This document shows positions 18,050 to 23,613 of a stretch of 23,613 nt of DNA, one piece after another. Made by a program: the position numbers and the translations under genes. Origin of the DNA: an uncultured Anaeroplasmataceae bacterium. GTDB lineage: Bacteria > Bacillota_I > Bacilli_A > Acholeplasmatales > Anaeroplasmataceae. Position 1 is the stretch's first letter; each line of letters starts with the position of its first letter. The notes below the pieces were generated by a model. It searched no databases, was not told where the DNA came from, and saw only the letters and a list, made by a program, of their open reading frames with translations. Where the stretch lies: assembly GCA_934229785.1 (NCBI GenBank), contig CAKQEA010000028.1, positions 1 through 23,613 on the forward strand, written 5' to 3'.

Positions 18050-18093
18050 AAGGGTTTTTGCTTGCAATATAAGAGCAAAAGCTCTTTTTTTTT
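18050..18093 (+). terminator. Terminator hairpin of module A
   Basis: The long stem AAGGGTTTTTGCTT (18050-18063) pairs with AGAGCAAAAGCTCTT (18072-18086) and is followed by a run of nine T. A competing short hairpin AGAGC-AAAA-GCTCT (18072-18085) shares the 3' arm. A related hairpin with compensating changes lies at 22471-22512. Confidence 0.82.
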
Positions 18094-18130
18094 ATCTTTT
18101 TTTAGCATTTTTTTAAAATTTGCTATTTGG

Positions 18131-18144
18131 TTACAAGAGTGTAA
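18131..18144. promoter_or_regulatory. Operator-like palindrome of module A
   Basis: TTACA-AGAG-TGTAA is a perfect inverted repeat ending 2 bp before the -35 box. Its counterpart TTGCAACAGTGTAT lies at the same distance from the -35 at 22543-22556. The position suits an activator contacting RNA polymerase. Confidence 0.5.
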
Positions 18145-18146
18145 AT

Positions 18147-18175
18147 TTGATAAAGAACTTTAAAAATGATACTAT
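18147..18175 (+). promoter_or_regulatory. Promoter of the peptide-effector-transporter operon
   Basis: TTGATA (18147-18152) and TACTAT (18170-18175) are separated by 17 bp. The expected start is near 18182, about 45 nt before the 45-codon ORF. The downstream genes have no other convincing promoter. Confidence 0.65.
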
Positions 18176-18225
18176 AAAGCTACAAAATTAACATGTTTTT
18201 TTGAAGGGAAGGGGATGCGGTATAG

Positions 18226-18363
18226 ATGAAAAAACTAATCAAAATAGTTGTTGCTATCTTTATAGTTTCATTAGCATTTTTAACTTTAGTATCAAATGCT
18301 GTAAGAAGCTATAAAATAGTACATAATGATGATAGTTTAGAAGGAACAATAGGTTTTAACTAG
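18226..18363 (+). CDS. 45-residue secreted prepeptide, pheromone-like
   Basis: ATG 18226 to TAG 18363 encodes a 45-residue peptide with a basic start (MKKLIK), a hydrophobic core (IVVAIFIVSLAFLTLV) and a plausible signal peptidase site after SNA at residue 25. This would release a 20-residue peptide ending SLEGTIGFN. AAGGGG (18209-18214) is the ribosome binding site. Length and build match RNPP pheromone precursors such as PapR (Sec-exported, C-terminal residues active), though no sequence identity is claimed. It is the first gene after promoter A and heads an operon whose last neighbour is an HTH/TPR regulator. Alternatives are a small bacteriocin-like peptide or a leader peptide. Confidence 0.7.
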   Translation: MKKLIKIVVAIFIVSLAFLTLVSNAVRSYKIVHNDDSLEGTIGFN

Positions 18364-18374
18364 GGGGACGCCCC
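18364..18374 (+). other. GC-rich hairpin after the prepeptide gene
   Basis: GGGG-ACG-CCCC starts directly after the stop codon in otherwise very AT-rich DNA. It has no T run. It may slow polymerase or protect the peptide message, separating its level from that of the genes downstream. Confidence 0.45.
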
Positions 18375-18453
18375 GCTACATAATATAGCTATATTTAAAA
18401 ATTTACAATTGAATATTTTTTCAATAAGGAGTATAATAAAGGAGAATAGATTT

Positions 18454-19059
18454 ATGAAAAAATTATTTTTAAGCTTAGTTTTAAGTTCTTTTGCTTTTAT
18501 AGCTTGCTTATCTTCATTTTTAACTTTTGCAGGTGAAGATAATGATGAATTTGTCAAATTAGATATTGAGGCTCAGACTTCAAGAGAATATGGATTAGGT
18601 GATGGATTTTATGATCAATACAAATATACTAATATAGGTGGAAGTGAAAGTGGTGATTATACTCATCACTATGTTGTTTCTTTTCCAAATAATTTTGGTT
18701 ATTCATATGAAGAACTTGTAGAGGAAGGGTATGTATCAGTTATTATTTGGTTGACTTTTGATATATATTCAACAAGCAATGGTACTCACACATTATATAT
18801 TAAGAGAGGTCATACATCTTTTAACTCGTTTGCTCCAATTCAAATATCAATAACAAATAAAAATACTTGTTATAGATATGCATATAAAATTTCTACGCCA
18901 GTTAATAAAATTGACGATCTAATGAGAATGTATTTTACTGCCAATAATGGAACTACATTTAATGTTTGTCATTTTACAGCATCATGCGTTGGTTATTACA
19001 CAGAAATTGTTTATGGTGAGCAACTTTCTAGTTGTGTTCAAATTAATGTAAATCACTAA
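18454..19059 (+). CDS. Secreted four-cysteine protein of unknown family
   Basis: This 201-residue protein has a clear signal peptide (MKKLFLSLVL..., cleavage likely after TFA at residue 26). The mature part of about 175 residues is acidic at first (GEDNDEF), rich in Tyr, Ser, Thr and Gly, and probably beta-rich. It has four cysteines in its last 65 residues (NTCYR, NVCHF, ASCVG, SSCVQ), enough for two disulfides. I do not recognise a family. AAAGGAGA (18438-18445), 8 nt upstream, fixes ATG 18454; an upstream TTG (18409) in frame is not needed. It lies between the prepeptide and the ABC transporter genes. An antimicrobial or surface-acting effector is possible, but the role is unknown. Confidence 0.75.
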   Translation: MKKLFLSLVLSSFAFIACLSSFLTFAGEDNDEFVKLDIEAQTSREYGLGDGFYDQYKYTNIGGSESGDYTHHYVVSFPNNFGYSYEELVEEGYVSVIIWLTFDIYSTSNGTHTLYIKRGHTSFNSFAPIQISITNKNTCYRYAYKISTPVNKIDDLMRMYFTANNGTTFNVCHFTASCVGYYTEIVYGEQLSSCVQINVNH

Positions 19060-19081
19060 ATTTTAAAAAGGGATGATAGAT

Positions 19082-20554
19082 ATGAGAAATAGATATTGTT
19101 ATACGATTGCAAGAAAATATAATAAGGTTCATAAGAAAGAAATTAATATATTTGTAAGTGGAATTGCATTAGTGTTTGTTGTTTTTAGCTTAATGCTATT
19201 TCTCATTCTATCATTTTATCTTTACATTATTCCTAATTTTAATATTCAGCAATATTCTAAAACTTTATCAATTAGATATGGCGCACAAATTCAAAATGAT
19301 TTAGATGATTTCTTTGATATCAACAAGAATAAAATAAATGAAGAAAGTCATTATTTTGTATATGCAACAAAGTTAGAATATTCTAAATTTGTTATCGACG
19401 ATAAGGAATATGATACTAATTTAAACCAAAACTTTGATTATCTATGCTTTATCGATGAAAATGATAAAAGAATATTTAATTCTGATGATGAAAGATATGC
19501 TAAGGATATGAATTTGGGTAATGTTATTTTAAGCGGAAGTAAGAATATACCTGAAAAAGATGAAGTGTTTATTTCATCAACAATTTGTGATGCATTAAAT
19601 ATTAATTATGATGATATAATTGATAATAATATTAGTTTAATATCAAAGCTTAATAATAAAAATTCAACATTTGTAGATAATTGTGTTCCAGAAACACATT
19701 TAAAAGGAGAATCCAGTCTTGTTAATAAAGAATATTATGTATTTAAAAACTTTAAAGTAAGTGGTGTTTTTAATGGAAAACTTGATTTAGGATGTGCAGA
19801 ATCGACTGGTCTATTTTTTTCGGCAAGCTCTACTATAAATGAATGTTTGTATACGAATGAAAATTTTGATGGTGTATTTGAGGATAAGGTTGTTAATTTA
19901 CCTATTAACTTTAATTATTTTGCTAGGGAAAAATTTACAAGAATACATACTGAAAGTATTATGATGAATGCCAAACTATATAATGAAATTATTAAGTTAA
20001 GTAAACCATTAGCAAACCAATATGGTTGTGCGATATTAACAAGTCTTTTTATTCCATCATTCTATACTACATTTTTCTTTAAAATATATAGCATATTGAA
20101 CATTGTATCTATAATAGGTTTTATACTTTCTGCTATAATTTTTGTCGCATTTATGATTTCATTATTTAATTCAACATTATATTATATTGAGCAAAGTAAA
20201 AGTTATATTGGAATGCTAAAGGCAATAGGTATGGAAAACAAAGACATTATTAAAATTAAAATTTTTGAAATTCTTGACATATTTATGAAAACTATTTTAA
20301 TAGTCGTACCATTATCAACTATTTTATTGATATATTTCACAAAAATGTATGACAATTATATAATTGAAATGATGTCTTCATATGCCACTGAAGAAATGGT
20401 GAGCCTTGTTTTGATGCCATATTGGTATTATCCGTTATCATTTTTAATCACATTGATTTTTACATTAGGATTTGGAATATTAATTACATTTTTTATTAGT
20501 CGAAATTTTTTGAAAACTAATACTTTATCATTATTAAATTCAAGATTGAGGTGA
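19082..20554 (+). CDS. FtsX/MacB-type ABC permease (large subunit)
   Basis: This 490-residue protein has the topology of MacB/FtsX/LolC permeases. One membrane helix (about 22-50) is followed by a large extracytoplasmic domain (about 51-335) and three C-terminal helices (about 338-366, 396-418, 446-472). The loop after the second helix (YIEQSKSYIGMLKAIGMENKDI) is the ATPase-coupling element; LKAIGM is typical of the family. AAGGGA (19068-19073) selects ATG 19082 over ATG 19073. It is 22 nt after the secreted protein gene and 6 nt before the ATPase gene. Such systems usually move lipids, peptides or drugs from the outer membrane face, or signal mechanically to surface enzymes. Confidence 0.82.
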   Translation: MRNRYCYTIARKYNKVHKKEINIFVSGIALVFVVFSLMLFLILSFYLYIIPNFNIQQYSKTLSIRYGAQIQNDLDDFFDINKNKINEESHYFVYATKLEYSKFVIDDKEYDTNLNQNFDYLCFIDENDKRIFNSDDERYAKDMNLGNVILSGSKNIPEKDEVFISSTICDALNINYDDIIDNNISLISKLNNKNSTFVDNCVPETHLKGESSLVNKEYYVFKNFKVSGVFNGKLDLGCAESTGLFFSASSTINECLYTNENFDGVFEDKVVNLPINFNYFAREKFTRIHTESIMMNAKLYNEIIKLSKPLANQYGCAILTSLFIPSFYTTFFFKIYSILNIVSIIGFILSAIIFVAFMISLFNSTLYYIEQSKSYIGMLKAIGMENKDIIKIKIFEILDIFMKTILIVVPLSTILLIYFTKMYDNYIIEMMSSYATEEMVSLVLMPYWYYPLSFLITLIFTLGFGILITFFISRNFLKTNTLSLLNSRLR

Positions 20555-20560
20555 GTAATT

Positions 20561-21247
20561 ATGATTATTGTTAAAAATTTGAGTAAAATATATGGAAGCA
20601 AGGATGCAAGTGTAATTGCATTAAAGGATATAAATTTAACAATTGAAGAAGGCTTATTGACAGTAATACTAGGTAAATCTGGTAGTGGAAAAACAACACT
20701 TATGAATATGATTGGGGGACTAGATAAGCCAAACTCAGGAAGCGTAATTGTTGATGATGTTGATATATGTAAGTTATCAGCTAAGGATTTAGCTAATTAT
20801 AGGAATAAGAAAATAGGATTTGTTTTTCAATCATTTTACCTTGAATCATCTTTTACAGTATTAGATAATGTATGTATGCCTTTGATGATATGTGGAATAG
20901 GAAAAAAGGAAAGAGAAGCAAGGGGAAAGGAAATATTAATCAAGCTTGGGCTTGAGGAGAAAATTAATAAAAAAGCAAATGAATTATCTGGTGGTCAGAA
21001 ACAAAGAGTATCCTTAGCTAGAGCTTTAATAAATAATCCAGATATTATTTTGGCTGATGAACCTACAGGAAATCTTGATACAAAAACAGGCAAAGAAGTA
21101 ATGAATATATTAAAGGACATATCAAAAAGTGGCAAGACAGTAATATTAGTAACTCATAATTTAGATGATGCTAAAATGGCTGATAAAATGATTAATATAG
21201 AAGATGGACTTGCATGGGAAGGTAGTGCTTTTGATGAAAATAATTGA
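20561..21247 (+). CDS. ABC transporter ATPase, MacB/LolD family
   Basis: This 228-residue ATPase has all motifs intact: Walker A GKSGSGKTT (38-46), Q-loop Gln90 in FVFQSF, signature LSGGQKQR (142-149), Walker B IILADEPTGNLD (162-173) and H-loop His199 in VTHN. IGFVFQSF and DEPTGNLD are characteristic of the LolD/MacB/FtsE group. GAGGTGAG lies just before the ATG. It sits between two FtsX-type permease genes and overlaps the second by 14 nt, so the three form one complex with a heterodimeric membrane part. Confidence 0.95.
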   Translation: MIIVKNLSKIYGSKDASVIALKDINLTIEEGLLTVILGKSGSGKTTLMNMIGGLDKPNSGSVIVDDVDICKLSAKDLANYRNKKIGFVFQSFYLESSFTVLDNVCMPLMICGIGKKEREARGKEILIKLGLEEKINKKANELSGGQKQRVSLARALINNPDIILADEPTGNLDTKTGKEVMNILKDISKSGKTVILVTHNLDDAKMADKMINIEDGLAWEGSAFDENN

Positions 21248-22379
21248 TTATTTCAAGATTGTATTTCATTCATTAGTTCAAAATAAGCTTAGAACACTAC
21301 TAACTATTATTGTTATATCCTTGATGAGTTTTTCTTTAATGTTTTTGACATATACTATGTATTATTATAATAATTTTATTGATAATACTATTTTAAAATT
21401 AAATAAAGATAATTGTATTTATGAAGTATTTTTTGATCCACTTTGTGCACCTACAAGAAATTTTTACGATGAATATAGTAAATTGTTAGGTGAATCTAAT
21501 GAATTTACAGCCTATAGAACATCAATTGGTGAAGCAATAAGCTTTAATAAATATTCTAATTGTAGCGCAGAATTTTATCATGTAATTGAAGGAGAAGAAC
21601 CTCAAAATTTTAGTGGTATGAATGTAATCTATTTACCTATTGAATCAAAAGAAAAATATTCTATTGATTCAAATTATAAAATAAGAGATTATGAATTTGT
21701 TGTTAAAGGATACACAAATGGGGCTAGATATTTTGATATTGATTATGCCGTAGACGAAATAAATCCTAAAATTTTTACAGCAACTACATCTTTTGAATCA
21801 AAGAATTTAAAAGATATAAAAAACAGTATAAAAATTTCTTCTAAAAGAACAGCTTGGGTTGAAGCTAATTATAATATAAATGTTTTTTCAATTAATACAA
21901 CGTTTGAAAAAGCAGTTGAATTATTTAAAAATAAAAATATTATAACATTAATATCAACTATATCGATTATTCTTTTTGCAATTATTTTAACAAGCTGTAT
22001 TTCAAATTCAATTTCAATTTTGACAGATAAAAATAAGGATATTTATTGTTTAATGAAATTAATTGGTTCTAAAAATAAAAACATTATTATTATTAATTAT
22101 ATAGAAAATTTCATTGTAATTATAAATGGTGTTATTGTTTCTTTTATCTTTGCTTTGTTATTTAATAGTTTTACCCAAAAAATTGCATATAGTTTATATG
22201 AAGCTACTTTAGCATCTATTGATTTAGATATGGAAAATATTATCATAATTAGTAAAAATTATTATTTTATCCCTTTATTTGTTTTATTATTAATTTTAAT
22301 TATTGCCTCAGTTTTTGTAATAAGAACTTGTAAAAAATATATTAAAACAGAACCATATGAATTAGTTAATGATTTATAG
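21234..22379 (+). CDS. FtsX/MacB-type ABC permease (second subunit)
   Basis: This 381-residue protein has FtsX topology: one N-terminal helix (about 20-44), an extracytoplasmic domain (about 45-233) and three helices (about 235-262, 292-313, 342-363). The coupling loop is ILTDKNKDIYCLMKLIGSKNKNI. The ATG at 21234 lies within the ATPase gene, giving a 14-nt overlap and translational coupling. An in-frame ATG further upstream (21204) has no ribosome binding site. It is smaller than and diverged from the first permease, so the pair would form a heterodimer around an ATPase dimer. It is the last gene of the operon before a terminator. Confidence 0.82.
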   Translation: MKIIDYFKIVFHSLVQNKLRTLLTIIVISLMSFSLMFLTYTMYYYNNFIDNTILKLNKDNCIYEVFFDPLCAPTRNFYDEYSKLLGESNEFTAYRTSIGEAISFNKYSNCSAEFYHVIEGEEPQNFSGMNVIYLPIESKEKYSIDSNYKIRDYEFVVKGYTNGARYFDIDYAVDEINPKIFTATTSFESKNLKDIKNSIKISSKRTAWVEANYNINVFSINTTFEKAVELFKNKNIITLISTISIILFAIILTSCISNSISILTDKNKDIYCLMKLIGSKNKNIIIINYIENFIVIINGVIVSFIFALLFNSFTQKIAYSLYEATLASIDLDMENIIIISKNYYFIPLFVLLLILIIASVFVIRTCKKYIKTEPYELVNDL

Positions 22380-22470
22380 ACTTATAAATTTAAAATCTTT
22401 GAATCATTAATATGTATATTGAATTTATAGTATTTAAACAAAAATAACTTTTTGATTATATTTGATTAGA

Positions 22471-22512
22471 AAAAGGTCTTTTGCTTGCTATATAAGAGCA
22501 GAAGCCTTTTTT
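22471..22512 (+). terminator. Terminator hairpin of module B
   Basis: AAAAGG..CTTTTGCTT (22471-22486) pairs with AGAGCAGAAGCCTTTT (22495-22510) with one bulged T, followed by a T run. It is a sequence relative of the hairpin at 18050-18093, with paired base changes that keep the stem. It closes the transporter operon. Confidence 0.78.
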
Positions 22513-22542
22513 CATAATTTTGAGATGTTTTTTATAATTTAG

Positions 22543-22587
22543 TTGCAACAGTGTATGGTTTATAAGGATTTTTAAGAATGGTATAAC
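22543..22587 (+). promoter_or_regulatory. Module B operator and promoter
   Basis: Operator-like TTGCAACAGTGTAT (22543-22556) lies 2 bp before TTTATA (22559-22564), which is 17 bp from TATAAC (22582-22587). By eye the 60 bp around it aligns without gaps to module A at 41 of 60 positions. No peptide ORF follows it as in module A; the next gene is the regulator, about 200 nt away. Confidence 0.5.
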
Positions 22588-22593
22588 AATTTT

Positions 22594-22794
22594 ATATTTA
22601 TATTGTTCTGATATTTAAGAGCTTTATTAATTGTTTTTATATCGTACAAGACTTATCCTCATTTCTAGTCTAAGCTTTTTCACTGCCAAACAACATTTTT
22701 TAGTTGACATTTACAATAAAGAAGTATAATAGATGTATGGATTGTTCGTACTTTTATTATATGAATTAAATATACTATATTTTTAGAGGTTTGT
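22594..22794 (+). promoter_or_regulatory. Leader region before the regulator, with a second promoter
   Basis: This stretch has no gene. TTGACA (22704-22709) and TATAAT (22725-22730) are perfect boxes but only 15 bp apart, a spacing that often needs an activator. AGACT...AGTCT (about 22648-22670) is a small inverted repeat. A 17-codon hydrophobic frame at 22733-22786 has no ribosome binding site. AGAGGT (22785-22790) serves the regulator gene. Confidence 0.45.
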
Positions 22795-23553
22795 ATGGAA
22801 AATATTAATTTTAATTTGAATGTTTATTATCAGGATATGCGTTATGTTTATAAATATATTGATTTTTTGTTTAAACAAAAGAATGAATCAAAATCAGATG
22901 TGTTAAAAAAATTTGGAATAGGTGAATCTACATATCGATCAAATAGAGCATCTGAAAATGTTAAAAATAATAATCATGTTGTATTGTTGAATTTTTTTCA
23001 TGCTGTTGATTATTCAAATGATTTAGATGCGATTTCAGATTTTTTTAACGGAATAATGTTTGCGGTTTATTATAAGAATGAAAATTTAATGGACAAATAT
23101 TTACTAGATTTATCTAATTATCTTTTGAACGAATCATTACTGAATCCTCTTTTTATGATTTTTAAAATATTAATTTTAATGAATCAAAACAAAGCATATG
23201 ATTGCATTTGTTTTGAAATTAAAAATGATGTTTTATTTTTGAAAAATATTGATGAAAAGTACTTTAATAAAGTTTTTTTCTTTTTGTATAACTGCATTTT
23301 AATATATTTTCAAGATAAAGGTTTATTCAATGAAATGTCCATTGATAAATTTTATGGTCTTGATTGGGTGTATTATCATATACAAGGATATATTTATTAT
23401 ATAAATAATGACTATTCAAAAGCCCAAATTTTTTTTACTTATGCTAGAAATATTTACAAAAATGAATTAAATTTAAAAAGATATATTGCAGCTGAAATTA
23501 ATCTTTTAGCAATTTATAATATGCAGGGATTATATGCTTTTACAATTGATTGA
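22795..23553 (+). pseudogene. HTH and TPR-like regulator, probably truncated (RNPP-like)
   Basis: This 252-residue soluble protein has an N-terminal helix-turn-helix at about residues 20-70 (SDVLKKFGIGESTYRSN as the HTH core). All-helical repeats of TPR type follow, clearest at 190-245 (YYHIQGYIYYINNDYSKAQ... and AEINLLAIYNMQG). This is the plan of RNPP regulators (Rgg, PlcR, PrgX), which bind imported peptide pheromones. Those are usually 280-320 residues; here the frame breaks off inside a repeat, and its last residues (AFTID) come from the 69-bp inverted repeat beginning at 23537. I therefore take it as a 3'-truncated gene, although a functional shortened form is possible. It lies after the peptide-transporter operon and is preceded by a copy of that operon's operator. 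Confidence 0.6.
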
Positions 23554-23605
23554 AGAGAAGTCAATATATTTTTAAATGTTTTTTAAAAATATATTTATCT
23601 TCTTT
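23537..23605. repeat. Right copy of 69-bp terminal inverted repeat
   Basis: This is an exact reverse complement of 1-69. It includes the last four codons and stop of the regulator frame and the internal 14-bp-arm palindrome (23563-23576 and 23582-23595). Eight further bases follow to the window edge; from the point where the copies diverge to that edge is 77 bases. The sequence outside the left copy is not available for comparison. Confidence 0.9.
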
Positions 23606-23613
23606 AATACAAC

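Noticed and set aside
18409..18437. TTGAAT-17-TATAAT promoter before the secreted protein gene
   Set aside because: The -10 box abuts the ribosome binding site, so the transcript would start inside that site; probably chance in AT-rich DNA.
22733..22786. 17-codon hydrophobic ORF upstream of the regulator
   Set aside because: No ribosome binding site, and it begins before or at the predicted transcription start.

Overview
The window is very AT-rich DNA that uses TGA only as a stop. Its gene content and order (CIRCE-hrcA-grpE-dnaK-dnaJ, rsmE-mtaB-rpsU, zinc-ribbon L33, ispG, asnA) point to a low-GC Bacillota bacterium, probably near the Erysipelotrichia or another uncultured Bacilli lineage. 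This placement is inferred from gene content and sequence style, not from a search. Most genes have a clear Shine-Dalgarno and sigma-A-type promoters with 17-bp spacers, so many starts could be chosen with confidence.

Layout. (1) 1-600 has no conventional gene. It carries one copy of a long inverted repeat at the window edge and a promoter-driven, highly structured transcript with a 24-codon hydrophobic ORF, resembling a type I toxin-antitoxin locus. (2) 602-4706 holds a hotdog thioesterase, a fluoride riboswitch controlling a CPA-type antiporter, a formate/nitrite-type channel on the minus strand, an AEC-type permease and an unrecognised soluble protein. (3) 4837-9011 holds a GGDEF protein, ispG (minus strand), rpmG, a metallo-beta-lactamase-fold hydrolase and asnA. 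(4) 9060-16937 is the core: the HrcA-controlled chaperone operon with two CIRCE-like operators around one promoter, then a membrane protein, rsmE, mtaB and rpsU. (5) 16988-18023 holds an SGNH esterase and a small unknown protein.

(6) 18050-23553 is the accessory and most interesting part. It encodes, in order, a 45-residue pheromone-like prepeptide, a secreted four-cysteine protein with no family I recognise, a MacB/FtsX-type permease, its ABC ATPase, a second FtsX-type permease, and an HTH plus TPR-like regulator. A module of terminator hairpin, 14-bp operator-like element and promoter, with identical spacing, occurs twice: before the peptide gene and in the gap before the regulator. This looks like a self-contained peptide-signalling (RNPP-like) circuit driving a secreted effector and a transporter. 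The regulator appears truncated exactly where the right-hand copy of the 69-bp inverted repeat begins.

The two window ends are perfect inverted copies of each other over 69 bp, each with an internal palindrome. This is most simply a dispersed repeat at which a contig broke, but an invertible segment cannot be excluded from the sequence alone.
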